Source of the DNA: Pardosa pseudoannulata
Taxonomy: Eukaryota; Arthropoda; Arachnida; Araneae; Lycosidae
Assembly: GCA_032207245.1 (NCBI GenBank)
Contig: CM063505.1
Location: 175,727,827-175,791,826, forward strand
Direction of reading: 5' to 3'
DNA: 64,000 bases
Shown here: positions 12,201-25,363 of the stretch, in pieces
Layout: each line of letters opens with the position of its first letter
Position numbering within the stretch: position 1 is the stretch's first letter
The notes under the pieces: model-generated
Seen by the model: the letters and a program-made list of their open reading frames with translations, nothing else
What the model was told of the DNA's origin: nothing
Databases searched by the model: none
Translations under genes and position numbers: made by a program

Positions 12201-15200
12201 GTCATATATAATTTAGTTGAACAGCATTTACAAATTTTATTATTTTGAACTACCATACCATCTCTGTAGGAGAATTGAGTTTGCATTTCTGCTGTTTTTT
12301 TTTTTTTTTTTCATTTCACCATTTTATTGTTTAAAATATAGTAACTGCTTAAGCCAATGGTGTTTATGTATTTATGTGAAGTGCTGAATCATACTATAGT
12401 GCAATAAATTGAAGAGAAATTGATAACTAATCTGATGTGGAAATCATATCGCTAGTACTTACTTTCTTTGTTTCATTGTTTTGTCCTTTTCAATCAACTT
12501 TGTTCAATTTATTTAGTAATGCTCACTTATGTGTATGTATTTTATGCTCTTGCCTTCTGTGAAAAAATTTCTTATGGCAAAGTTCTAATGGGATTTTAAA
12601 AGAATTATAAATTTTCCCAGGTTTTGTAATACTTTGTTACCCTTAATGAAACTGGTATTATGGTTATTTTTCTTATTAAATTCTATTCTCTCGTGTATTA
12701 ATCTACTGAAAAATTCGTTCATTGGCCTTTAATTTGTTTATAATAATGACAATTTTAGTGGCCATTGATTGAAGTCCTCTATATTTTTAAATCATTTGTG
12801 ACAGAACTGTTAATTCCAAATTGTAATATTTTATTAATATTTCATTCAAAATCAGTTTATTTGTTAATATAATTTCAAATCTTGAATTAAGGTACCACTT
12901 TCTAAGGAAATTTAAAAGTATTTGTATTTTCATTTGTGTATAGCTATTTAACAGCAGAATTGTTTTTGCATAATAGCTGAATTTTATTGAATATATATTC
13001 AATTTTTTGTATACATTTGAATTGCTTTTGTTTGTTAATCCCAATTTCATAGTTTAAATAGTGAACATTTAATTTTTCAAAAATTTTGTTGAAAGGGAAA
13101 CTTGAAATGATGTGATAAATTTGTATATGTTCCATTTAAATCATTATTAACAATTTTGTGATTGAGAATTTTTTTTCTTTAAATTGTACAATTATGTAGA
13201 TATCTAAAATTATCTCTTATTTATTTTTTGCTTTATACTATTAATTTTAATGAGGCTTTAATCAGTGTATTATAGAGTGTGGAGTAATTCAGTATTAGTC
13301 TGAGTTATTTTTGTTGGTATTGTGTGCCATTTCTTATTGAGTGTTTTCTTGGAGCTGTGTATTTATTAAATTTAAGAAGGCATTCTTCAATCTGATTAAT
13401 CAGTTCACTTAATTTTTTTTTTTTTCTTAAGGTAGTTGTCTATCATCCTTATTGGATTCCTCTAGTTCCATGTTAACTTAAGAGAAAAATTGCTTTACAG
13501 CTTACTATCTTTATCACTTATAGATTTCTGCAAACAAATTTTGCATGATTAAACACAAAACTCTTCTGGTTCATGTGGCTAATTTTTTTAGAAAGATCAG
13601 AAAAAATACATTTAATTTTAAATTGTGTTAAAATTTTTGTTAGTTTTCTTTGAATACAAATAATGACATTTTACCAGCATAAATTTTGAAGTGTGTCATG
13701 TATTACTTAGGATATGTCACTCATTTATTACCTTAGAGAATTTTCTCCTGTATTGTGTGGTAAAATTTAATTAAAGACATCTAAATGCAAATCACCCCAA
13801 AATAAAACAGTAGTCTTCATAGGTAAACATGGAGCTACAGGAATCCACTATGGCTGATACCCAACCACTTTAAATTGCCTGAATTTGTCTTTTCAGTATT
13901 TCCCATCTTTAATCACTTCCAAGTTCTGTTAAATTTTATTTATTTAAATTGCATGTGTTACTTGTATTCTATTCCACCCATCAATTTGAGTGATAACATA
14001 ATAATCTTATCTCACACATACAGTATAGGTTGTGATTTGAATAACAAAGTGCTCATGGTATCTCATGCTCTTAACTGCCGACTGATGTTTGTCACTGAGT
14101 TGTGTGTAATTGTCTAAATAGATCTGTGTTTTACAACATCATATCTCTGTTTCAGTTTGTAATCTTTTTAAGCATTTAGATGTTTATGTATTATTCAAGA
14201 TTTTGTTTGTTTTCGATGATTATTCCTTTGTATTTATTTCTTACACTAACTTTTTGCATGAAGTTTTTCTTATAAATGGTCATATATTTGGTTTTATAAT
14301 TCTTAAGTTAGAAAACAGTTTATAAAATTTACTTTTTGTTCTAAGTCAGTGAATTAACTGAAAATTTTTATTATGATTTTGCAAATATCCTCTCATTCAG
14401 CTTTGTGTTTGTAGGGCTTGCATATTGAATGCTTATATTTCTTTTGTAAAATAATTTGGGCTATGAACTTTAAGTCAGATATCATTTATATATTAATATA
14501 ATTTTTTTTTTTTTTTTTTAATACAGATGCATCTTTCATGGACATTTATACATCTGGTCACTATACATAATTTATAAGCGAACAAATTCACATTCTTCTG
14601 ATAATTATTAGAATTTTTTGTTCTCTAAAATCAACAGTTTAAATCCTACCTTTATAAAATGAAAATTGCCAGTTGCGGTATAATTAGTTGTAAAAAAAAT
14701 CCCTCTACTGTGCAGTCTAAAGTTCGATCATTTGTAATGTACTGTCATTTACAGTTTTAATCGGATTCTAGTAAAGAATTACCTTGTATAAACTTTTACT
14801 CTTTTTTGGCAATTTGTTTCTAATGTGGAAAACTTAGCAAGAACAGCAATTTATGATCTTTTAACTCAGTGATATGTAAAATAAATATGCTTTTGCTAGA
14901 TAACCCTGAAAATTAAAATTTTTACATTTGACAGGCAAATATGTGGAATTATATATGTAGAAATAATATTAACATGTCTTGCTGGCATAAATCAATAAAA
15001 ATGGTTATCTGTGAGGAAAACATTAATTTTAAACTTCTTTCTATGGAACGGTTGTATTTCATTCTAGCATTGATACCTAATTGCGTATGATAAGGAAACA
15101 TTTTAAGCTTATGCATAGTTTAAATAATTATAAAAGTAGTTATACATTTTTATATACTTCACTATATACCATACAATGCAAAAATTTCAGTGCTGTTGGT

Positions 15201-18200
15201 GTGATATAATTTAAGAAAGATTTCATTATAAACAGAGCTAAATCATTTGCCAACCAAATGCTCAATAAGATAATCAACAAAGTGTATAAAAATGTTTAAA
15301 AACACTTTTTTATTGGCTTGTACATTTTGTGGCCAGTATTATTACATTCATTTATTTACTGCATTTTTATACGCATAGGTATGTACTTCTATTTATTAAC
15401 ACTTTATCAAACCTATAGTAGTCTGCAGAATATCTGTGGAATGTGACACTTTAATGTTTTAAGTTATTAAGTTATTTATGCATAGCTATATAGCATACCT
15501 GATATGATTTTAATCATTTGCGGAAGTGACAATAATGTTTATATACATTTTAGTGTACAATTTTATTAGCTTCAATTATCAGTTTTTTTACTTTATTTTG
15601 TTTTATGTTGTCTTATGACATAGCTTTTTCACTGGTGCCACTCTTACCTGATATTACATTCTATATATATATATATTTATATAAATGTTATTCAACAAAA
15701 TTTTACTGGTTTATATGTTTATATACATACAATATGTATATATGCATATGTTAAATGCGTGAATTGCACAATTATCTAAATTCTAGGGGCAGTCATTTAC
15801 CTATGAACTAGTTGGATGAGGTAGTACTGAAACACAAAACTGATTGAACTTGATTGTACCATTTTAATAATCATTTAGAGTTTGTCCAGAGCTATTATAA
15901 TGTACATGACATTTTTTTAAATTAATTTTTTTAAAGAGAAATACTTCATTAAAAATTTAAAGGTGTGTGGTTTTCCTAGCATGTTTAGACCTCAACAATA
16001 TCTTATATGCTTCATTTTGGAATAGATATGATGGCTAAGAAGAGTTAATGTTTTAACTCTTTGCTGAAAAGGTGTATCATATTTTCATTAGTTCTTAACC
16101 CTTTTATACAACAGCATATTGCTTAGTGCAACTCACTTTGGGGATTGTATGCTGTTGCATTAGTACAATATCGCAGTATAGGATATTTCACGTCACTAAG
16201 CCTGATTAAAAAAATTATTTAAAAGTAATTTTTGTTTATCAATTTTTTGAATTTTTCTTTAAAACACAGTGTAATCATTAATGTAAAGCCTAAAAGCGTT
16301 TTGATCAATTTATTGAAAGTGAAAATATAAAAAAAACATTGATTAAATGCTGTATAAAGCTTTGAAATGTGCATAAAAAAGTGTAAAATATATGATATAA
16401 ATATCAGTATGAATTCAGACAGTGATAGTAATTAAAGCAAGAATTGACAAGAAGTCCCATGCTGCATAGCTTACAGTGTTGGCTTGCTTTCCATTGACTC
16501 ATTCGAGTTTCTGTGCCAACTACACATCTGGATTTTACCCCTTTCATCCACACTGAGAGCAAAAAAAAAGCTTTTAAGAAAATTATGAATGTTTTAAAAT
16601 ACATATATAATACACCCATCTGGTGGATCAATATAGGTTGCAATGAATGTACCAGTGCTTTACTTGGCTGCTAAAGGTAGTTGGAACTGATGCATATATG
16701 ACACACTTGTCTCCAAAGAGTTTTCCATTTAGTAGCATGCTATCACAAAGCGGTAAAAAAGTTTATCAATAGCTGGAAGTATTCCAAGCTGTTGTTAAAG
16801 TTAATGAAAAAATTAAACCTAAGAAACTAAAATACTCCTGACTGCTTCAAACTCTATTTGATTTTTGAATCTCAGTTGTATAAGAGTAATTTTGTTTTAA
16901 ATAAGAAATGGAAAATGTGTGGATATTAAATATAAATGAATTTTTCTCCACTCCCTTCAAATATTGATTATTGTTTAAAATAAAATTAGTTTTCCTCTCC
17001 TTTTAAATATTGTGATACATTATATATTTTTTATTAGTATACCGTACAATAAATGTATCAAAACTGTTTGATAATTCTTTTTCTAATATGTTTCTTATTG
17101 TATCACTTTCAGTGGTTTTAAAATCATTCTTTCTATTTATGACTTTTAAGAATTTGTAAAAGGAGAGGGAATGATCTATTAAGGATCAGGAGGCTTTCAT
17201 TATGTGATTAAAAAATAATAAATTGTTGCTATAATATATATCAGAGAGAATTGGAATTTTATGCTTTTTTTTTTTTAAAGAAAAAAAATTAGTTGATGGT
17301 AAATCTCTGCATATATAATTCCTTGTACATAATTGTAGCTCTATTGAATGTTGTTTACTGGCTGATCTCTGTGATTTTTCATGTATTGTTTATTTCACAC
17401 CAAGGCTTGGAAAATGCATTAAAGCATTTCTTTCATGTGCATCTCTTTATATTGGTTTTATTTTTACCGGTACTTTGTATAGTGTTGCATTGTCCAAAAA
17501 GGTATTGAGGACATATTTGTAGAAAGTATTGCTTATTAAATAATTTATATTTATTCATAAAATTGATTATGAAACTCTATTGTATTATTCTTTATGGGGA
17601 AAAATTATTTAATATGATTTAAAATATTCAATTAGAAGTACATATAGTTGATTTATTAACTTACACTTGTATGAGAGATTGCAAGTTGATTTGTAAGAGA
17701 TATTTTCATTTATGTGTTACATGTAGCAAATCTTTTGTATAAATTAAACATTTTTCTAATAAGTAAATTTTCATTTCACAAACAATAAAACTATTTAAAA
17801 ATTAGGTTTAAAAATATGCTTAAGTTGTTGATAATACTTATGAAAGGTTATTGCCCTAGTATACATATTTGAAAAAGGGTATCAATAAGTTTGACTTAGT
17901 TTATTTAAAATTAGTCATTGCAAAAGAGTCTAGATACATGTAGAGTTATAGTTGGAATTTCTTAGTGTTATGGTAATTTTTTGCTGCAGAAGAGTGCAAA
18001 ACTAGGCTTTGTATTGAATGGTGTGCAATCAATAAACAAAATAATTATTTATTAATGCACAAAAATTCAATTTTCTATGAGCACATTTTATAATAAGAAT
18101 AGTGTTTTTCTGTAGTCTTTATTAATTTATATTTTCTTCTAACTGTTTATGCATCCTTCAGAGAAAGCATAATATAGTTTATATAGTTAAAACACATACA

Positions 18201-18610
18201 GTTCAAATTTTTAGGGAGTTATGAAGATTTATTGAAATGTTTATTGATAAAAAATTTTGAAGCCTTGATGTATTTTTCAATTTAAATGGAAAACACATTC
18301 ATTCAGCTTATATTTTATTCCTTTGTTTTTTATAAACATTTCTATTTATGTTTAGTAATAAAGATTTTAAAAGTACTTTTGCTTGATATGAATTATACTG
18401 CTCTTTAATTTAAATTACCTTTAAAAGGCATTTTATTTCTAATAATTATCTTTTACTTTTATTTAGAAACATGCACAGAGAACATTTTATACCTACTTTA
18501 AGTACTGAAAGAATTAGCTAAAGATTTGTGTATAGAAATCGTCTTTGTTTTGCTAAAACTATAAAGCATTTTAAATTTGACCATTGGTATGTATGTATGC
18601 ATGCATGTGT

Positions 18611-18613
18611 ATA

Positions 18614-18675
<62 letters not shown>

Positions 18676-18680
18676 CATAC
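18611..18680. repeat. (GT)n/(TA)n microsatellite
   Basis: Short GT run followed by about 50 bases of TA and then acatacatac; flanked by atgcatgtg and catgcatacacatg. Confidence 0.95.
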
Positions 18681-21039
18681 ATATTTGCAGATGAGTGCAT
18701 GCATACACATGCTTAAATTTTCCATCAATTCCAGTACCCGTTCAACTATTCTATGATCTCTAAAAGTTTCATTGGATGTATTGGATGCTATGTAGACTTT
18801 GACAAGATGTCTAGTGGAACTTGTGTGCTGTTAGGGTTATTGCTATGTGTACCACATAATTATTGTACATTTGCTTTAGTGTTATGGAGCTTATATGTGT
18901 ATGATTGGTTGTACTAAGATTTTGAATAGAAAATGTTATTTCATAAGAATGGCATAAATTTCTGTTATGCAGTATAGTCATTTTTATTTAGCACTTAAGG
19001 AAATAGTTATTTATGAATATATTTTCTAATATTTAATAATTAAGCCTACTTCTGTTCAGTAATCTTTGTTTTTAGTAGCAAGTTTCTTAGGACATTAAAA
19101 ATGATTTAATCTGTATTATAATAAACTTAGTATATAGCTTTCACACATTCAGTTAGGAGCTGTAGTGAGTATGTTAGTATGTAATTGTGGTGTATATGAC
19201 ACTTCCTCTCTTTTTAAATTTAAATTATTTAACCTCATGAAAATCATTATAAATAGTCTAAAAATATTTTCTATTTTGTTATCTATGTTTATGTGAATAT
19301 ATATGTAATTTCAAAAGATCTTTATAAGTTTTATTAAACTATAATTTTATAACAGTATAAAACTTTATGACAGTACGATCTGGCATTTTTTGCTTAACTA
19401 AGTTATGACTAAAAATGCATTTATTGCATTAATATAGATATATTTTGTTTTAATTTTTTAAAGTTAAATCTTGCATTTTCTAATTAAAATCTTCATTAGA
19501 TCCATTTTAATTTTTTAAGTGTAATCAAAGTTTATTTTTTTGCTGCTCGGAGTGTCTGCATGAAATTGATAAGTTGAAAGTAAAATATGTTGTAGAAAAG
19601 TCATTGTGTATGGTATTGGTGATAAAGTTTTAAAAGCTATTTAAAAAGGAAAGAAAACATACATTTTAGGTTTGAGGACTACATTTTAGAATTGAGTTTT
19701 CTTTAATCAAAAGGTGAAGTAGGAAACTTAAATTTGTGTAATCTGTTTGGGAACTAGAAAATTTTGAGAAGGGATTTTTTAAAAATGAATATGTGTGTCA
19801 TTTAAAAATTTAAAATGAAAGTTCAAAATCATTACTACTTTCCCTTCTAATTATTTTTTACCTTAATAACCTGTGTTGATCTAAATGTATTAAAAATATT
19901 TTTAGGAGTAAATTTAACTGGTTTTATATTCCCTATTTTTATTAATTTTAAGTAATTTTCATTTGAATATGATTTGCATGTTCTTTGATAACTAAGAAAT
20001 CTTTCTACATAGAAAAAAAGTTTTTTTAGCTTTAATATGCAATTATATTGTTTGCAAGCATTTTTATTAGTTAAGGTGCTGTATTAATTATTTGCTGTCC
20101 TTTAAAGTACTAAATCAATGGACATTTGCAATGGACATTTTTTAAATACTAGACTGAATTACTGAAAATTTGTGTAGTTTCCAATTGAATCCCTGAGTAG
20201 ATATGACACAAAATCCATTTTAAAATTCCTCTCTATAAATTCTATAACATTGGGCATATTTTCCTTTAAAGGAACTGTCCTGTCCATGCTTAGTATACAA
20301 TGAGCTTTAGGATTGTGCCTTACGTCCTATTTATGTAACAATTTATTTAACCAAAGATTGAGAAGTTCAAATCAAATCAAACAAAAATATAAAATTATGA
20401 AACATTATATTCATGCATTTTGCATCACATGTTTATGTATTTGAGTATGGGTGTATCATAACTTTATGGAGAGCTTAAAACAGTGTGTACAGTATTGCAT
20501 GTAGAGAGCTAAAATCAGGGAATCTTCTGGGATCAATTAATCTTTATGCTAAGTCATTCTTGTTTGTGAGTGTATTAAGTTCTTGCATGAGCATCTTATT
20601 TCGATCCTTAACAGATTTTAATATATGTATATATTTATATGAAAATTGGAATTATTGCATACTGGTGCTTCATTTGATTGTCATGTTTTGTGTTCTTAGC
20701 CAATTGTTTCCTATTATGGAGGTTTCTCTGTAGATTTATTTAAGAGTAGTTTTGCCATGCAGAGTATATCTTGACTAATTTATGCCGACTTGTCTTTTCC
20801 AAGCCTTGTGACATTTTATTTTCTTCTTGAGTATGACATTACCTAGTGACATAAGCTTAGTACATATCAAGCTGTTCTGTTGTAATCAAGTTTGACTGGT
20901 GGTGGCCAATAATATTTCACAAATTTTTATTGCTTGTAAACAGTGGACAATGAAGTATCAAAACTGCCTTTAAGTGTATTGGACATAGGAACACAAAAAG
21001 GGCCATGTCAGCCAGCTGTTGAAAATGCATTTATGTGTG

Positions 21040-21045
21040 AATAAA
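21040..21045 (+). terminator. Candidate distal polyadenylation signal AATAAA
   Basis: AATAAA followed at once by a GT-rich stretch (tgttgaatgtgtaattc), a usual poly(A) arrangement, and the last such signal before repeat-rich DNA begins near 21,186. Taken as the distal end of the Argonaute transcript. Confidence 0.45.
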
Positions 21046-21185
21046 TGTTGAATGTGTAATTCTACCTTTGCTTCTGTCTTATTGCTTTTATGATTTTTTT
21101 ACGTTAAAGTAGTTCAAAATATTAATTTCAACATTCTCGTTAATGGGTAAATGTATGCACACTGTCTGTGGCACACTGTTGCAGA

Positions 21186-21374
21186 CAGGGCCGGCTCGAA
21201 GGGTTTGTTGCCTGTGTCAATTCCTGATTATAAATTTGCACGCGTCTTAAAGGTGGAACATTCAAGAAAATAAAGCTAATGTAAAATTAACGGAATACAC
21301 TGGCTCCGCCTTCGAGAGAAAGCTATTGTGTATATCGATTTCTCATTTCTTTGTTTATATTTTATCCTCTAGAG
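21186..21374. mobile_element. hAT-like terminal fragment (CAGGGCCGGCT)
   Basis: Starts CAGGGCCGGCTC, a terminus typical of hAT-type elements. The same start (CAGGGCCGGCTG) recurs at 36,067. No partner terminus was found, so the right boundary is arbitrary. Confidence 0.35.
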
Positions 21375-21545
21375 CAGAAATTTCGAGACGGAAGAGGCAA
21401 GTTGTCAGTGAAACAAGATAATCATTTTATCAGAGAGCCACACATGCATTAATGGCTATTAAGGTAAAACACAGAGGTAGACGAGTGAAGGACGAAAACT
21501 ACCTATCAATGAGCCCCATGTGACTCCGCGGTCTGTCGACCCCTG
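21375..21545. mobile_element. Small hAT-type MITE (171 bp)
   Basis: Begins CAG and ends CTG; flanked by 8-bp direct repeats ctctagag (21,367-21,374) and ccctagag (21,546-21,553), seven of eight identical. The right end reads cgacccctg. The inverted termini are badly diverged, so the call rests mainly on the target duplication. Confidence 0.4.
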
Positions 21546-21978
21546 CCCTAGAGTAGTAATGTCGAACCTATGACCTTTGATCAAACACTGACCCATTGCA
21601 GCATTTTAAAAGGTAACCCTCGGATTGATTTTTAAAAGCTCTTTATTATTATAATAATGAAACATAACTTCGAAAATTAAAATCCACTTTAATTAAAAAA
21701 ATTAAAATAAAAATGTGAGAGAATTTATGGTATTATTCTATAATAAATATTTGACCTTGAACTTTGATATTGTTCTTCACTTGAAAAATAATTGTAAATT
21801 AACTAAAAGAAACAAGTCAACCTTTTTTGAAGGATTTTAAAAACTATAAAGGTCGGTTGTCAAATGTACCTATTAAAGTTTTTTGGTGTTTCTAAATTAC
21901 TGATACCCTTTTTTCCCACATCCCCTTTTCAACCAGACTTACCAACATACTTTCACTTACCAACAGACACGCTATTAA

Positions 21979-22479
21979 CACATTGTATGCGGGACATGTA
22001 CTAGTACGTTTTCTGACGATTGATACTTGAGCGCGGGCCACGTACTAGTACGGGTTAGTGTAACAACAAGGTTTGTTTGAGGGTAGAAAAATAACGGTAT
22101 ATACAGGGAAACGGAGCCGAATGTTCTTGTCTACTACATAGATTCTGGAAAAATTTAGAAAACATAAAAACTAGTTTTTACATCAGTCGATCCAGAACCA
22201 CAGAACGGGAAAAAATTAAAACTGTATACTACTATTTCTATTTGATTTTTCATATTTACGATACTATTATACATTTATCCCCCAAAAATATATTTTTGTT
22301 TAAAAAAATCTTATGGTTGTTATTTATATATTTGTTTATATATTTCAATATAAAATACAAATAGTTGGTTAAAAAATGAAATAATTTTCGATCTATTGAG
22401 ATTTAACTGAATAACAAAATTTACGCGCAAAACGCCCACTCCCGGTACAATTCCACTGTGAAGTGTATCGGCACACGTG
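21979..22479. mobile_element. TTAA-flanked element, piggyBac-type MITE
   Basis: TTAA at 21,975-21,978 and 22,480-22,483 frame about 500 bp. The inner ends are CACATTGTATGCGGG on the left and, in reverse complement, CACGTGTGCCGATACAC on the right. The left part carries two copies of a TACTAGTACG word. No transposase is present. Confidence 0.5.
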
Positions 22480-22604
22480 TTAAATGAGCAAAATTTCTCT
22501 TACTACTTTAAAAGATTTGCCATCACTGCCTTTACAGTCTAACAATTATAAAGTAACAGGAAACAACGGTGTGCCATCTGCTATTTTAAACATGCGTGAT
22601 ATTT

Positions 22605-22628
22605 AAAAAAAAAAAAAAAAAAAAAAAA
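22605..22628 (+). repeat. Poly(A) run
   Basis: 24 consecutive A; could be a retroposon tail, but no retroposon body was identified upstream. Confidence 0.8.
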
Positions 22629-22754
22629 TATGTACACTTCCACCCTATTGAGGATTAAGCGTGTGTACAAACTTACGATGCATATAAAAGAGGGGGCCAA
22701 CACTCCGAAATGATCCTATTGGCAGGAAGGAGTTTAATATATTATGGATGTAAG

Positions 22755-24290
22755 TCTCGGAGGGCCATAGCAAGGATTTAGTTTAGGAGGAGAAGGCTCA
22801 AATTAGACTGAGTCAGTTATGTATTTATCTATTTTTTAAATTAAAAAGTAATACATAGTATAAAGTTGTGTAAAATTTGATATCAATAACAATATTTAAA
22901 GAAAAAAAAAAAAACCAATAACAATATTACGACCTCTTGCCTTATGAATCGAGTGACGATTGTGTGTGCCACTTTCGATGAAAGCTTTTCTCATGCATCG
23001 TGACCAGAAGTAGTTTCATCACGGGCTAAATTGTGAGCAAACCAATGGACTTCATTTTTATTAAAAAAAGTTCTTAATGTTTTTATTTCACATATTATTT
23101 CCATGTTTTTGGTTATATAACAAAAATAAAAATTTTCAGCCGTTTAAATATTTTCTATGTAGAATTTATTGCGTGAATGATGTATAATATTAGTCAAAAT
23201 TTTGTAAGGGGTATTGTTTTATTACTGATACGAGCTTTTCACTTTTGGCCAGACAGAATCATCACGTGTGTGGTACGAGGTTCTCATTTTAGGCACAGCA
23301 ATACGATCACGTCTCTCATACGTTGTTTTAAGTCAAAAGGTTTAGAATAATATATATAAGATCCATTGCCAGGATTTAATTTTGAGAGAGGAGGAATTCA
23401 AAGTGGGCTGAAAATACTTAACCCAATATTTCACTATTTTTCAACTACAAAAATCTCTAAATGTAGTAAAAAATTATATAAACTTTTAATTTTAATAATA
23501 GCATTAAAAAGTTATATAAAATTTAATATTATATTTCCTACTTTAATTTGTAGGGCGGGGGGAATTTAAACTGGACTGAAAATATTTAACTCGATACTTC
23601 ACTCTTTTTCAGCTAAAAAAAACAGTGTAGTTGAAAAATTATATAAATTTTAATAATGATGGCGTTAAAAATTTTATAAAGTTTAATATATATATATATT
23701 TATATATATGCAAGTTCATGCACAATTTTGAGTGATTTGTTTCAATAAATGAATAAAACAATTTGAAACAAAAATATTAAAAGATATTTTTTTTAAAAAT
23801 TGAATATTCATTTTAAAGTTAAATTTTTTTAAGTATGCAAGTTAAAAAAAATCATAACCTTACGTAATTTGCTTCAGTAAATATAAAAAAACGATTTGGA
23901 GCAAAAATAGTATAAAATTAAAGTAGCTAGAAACTTTTTAAAAATTGAAATTTTAGATTTGAAAATGTACTCTTATTCCAGTGTTAAAATGCAATACAGT
24001 ACACCCTAGAATTTCGGGGTGAGCTAGAACCCGTTGATACCCCCCATTCTCTTCCCTATAACTACGGCCTTGTTATTTATCTATTGAGCAAAAGTATTAA
24101 AATTAAAAAAGTAGATAGAAATTTAAAAAATTGGAAGTTTTTATTTAGAAAAAATATTTGACTAAGCATTCAATTTAAAAAATATTGTTTGAAAATGTAC
24201 TTTTATTAGAATGTTAAAATTTAATACAGTAAACTTCAGAATTTCGGGGGCTTGAGCCCGTCGATACCTCCTTCTGGCTACGATTTTGGA
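22755..24290. repeat. Nested copies of an unidentified dispersed repeat
   Basis: Related starts occur at about 22,767 (ccatagcaaggatttag), 23,363 (ccattgccaggatttaa) and about 23,555 (tagggcggggggaattt), each followed by a similar 150-bp body (gggctgaaaatacttaac / ggactgaaaatatttaac). Related opposite ends occur near 24,015 and 24,245 (gaatttcgggg ... cccgttgatacc / cccgtcgatacc). It looks like a local pile-up of one element family. The class is not recognised. Confidence 0.5.
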
Positions 24291-24636
24291 GTTCTCTTAA
24301 ATAAAAATATTGAAGTAGCGTTCAATTTAATGTAGTTTAAACTACCGTTTGCAAAGTTTTAAATGTATTGTTACTGCGTTTAAATGTTTGTAAGTAAGCA
24401 GTTTTGTTTAGAACACGATTTATTTTTTGAAAAACGCAGTTAAAATAAAATGTCAATTTGGGGATTCCCCTAAAATTATGACTTCGGTTTCAGTATGCTC
24501 TACATTTCAAATAGTATATTTTGCTACTAGGTTGGAATCTGATATATTCTACACGAGCAGAAAGTATATACACAAGGAATTGATTTAAAAACCGTTATTT
24601 TTGACAAAATAAAAACCAGAATTATATTTATTTAAA

Positions 24637-25355
24637 CAGGCTTGCAATTCCGTCACTTTTCTCACCTTTAGTCACTTTTTTTTACAATTGATCCCTTTTA
24701 GTCACTTTTTTAAGTAAACAGTCACTTTTTTCTTGGTGTATCACAGCAAAAGTCTAGTGTTGAAAAAAAATCATAATTAATACCAAAATATTTAAATAAA
24801 ATACCAAAATGGGATGCTCTAATCTTATTTTTTTATTAAAATGTAATTGTCATGGTTTCCAGAATTTAGTGATTTTAAAAAGTCGCAAAGAATTTCCTGA
24901 AATCTACATTTGTACTGAAATGTGAATTTAATATATTAAAGTAACTTACGTCAAAGAATACATTTCTCTTTTTCTTTTTCTTCACAATTTTTGTTTAGAT
25001 CTCTAATCTCGATATGTACATATTTCAAAACATCATTAATATATGCAGAAAATTGTGATTATAAAATTAATGTATTGTATGTATTCAAATCTAATTTATA
25101 GATTTTCTTGAATAAGAAGCAATGTTGAGTTATGTTAAACAAAATTTTTAACCTATTTTGTATTTGACGCTAAAATCATGTCGTTTGATTTAGAGTTAAA
25201 ATAAATAGAAAAATCTTAATAATAGCATCTGTAATCAAGAGGAGAAAAAAATCGCGTTTTTTTTTTTTTCAGTGTTTAGTCACTTTTTAGTCACTTATCC
25301 TGTATTATTTGTCACTTTTCTCACCTTTTTCAAAGTACCTGAGCAGTTGCAAGCC
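24637..25355. mobile_element. hAT-type MITE with GTCACTTTT subterminal repeats
   Basis: 719 bp flanked by perfect 8-bp repeats TATTTAAA (24,629-24,636 and 25,356-25,363). Ends are CAGGCTTGCAATT on the left and TTGCAAGCC on the right. Multiple GTCACTTTT words lie in direct orientation near both ends (from about 24,652, 24,669, 24,695, 24,719, 25,278, 25,288 and 25,311), the arrangement expected for transposase binding sites. No transposase. Confidence 0.75.
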
Positions 25356-25363
25356 TATTTAAA

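Larger units (their letters stand above)
8201..21065 (+). other. AGO1: Putative very long Argonaute 3'UTR (about 12.9 kb)
   Basis: No recognisable transposon, no convincing gene on either strand, and by eye T tends to exceed A on the plus strand, as in the upstream intron. AATAAA words occur near 10,626, 11,085, 11,344, 12,402, 13,799, 14,880, 14,992, 17,047, 17,784, 18,030, 18,358, 19,122 and 21,040, so several polyadenylated ends are possible. The character changes sharply at about 21,186, where transposon debris starts. Short plus-strand open frames here are typical of random AT-rich DNA. That all of it is transcribed is inference: a shorter UTR followed by intergenic DNA is the alternative. 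Known precedent: AGO genes of flies and mammals have long 3'UTRs, with neural extension reported for fly AGO1 (from memory). Confidence 0.5.

Noticed and set aside
18498..18728. Open frames of Tyr/Ile repeats over the TA/GT run
   Set aside because: Produced by dinucleotide repeats; no start context or flanking coding signal.
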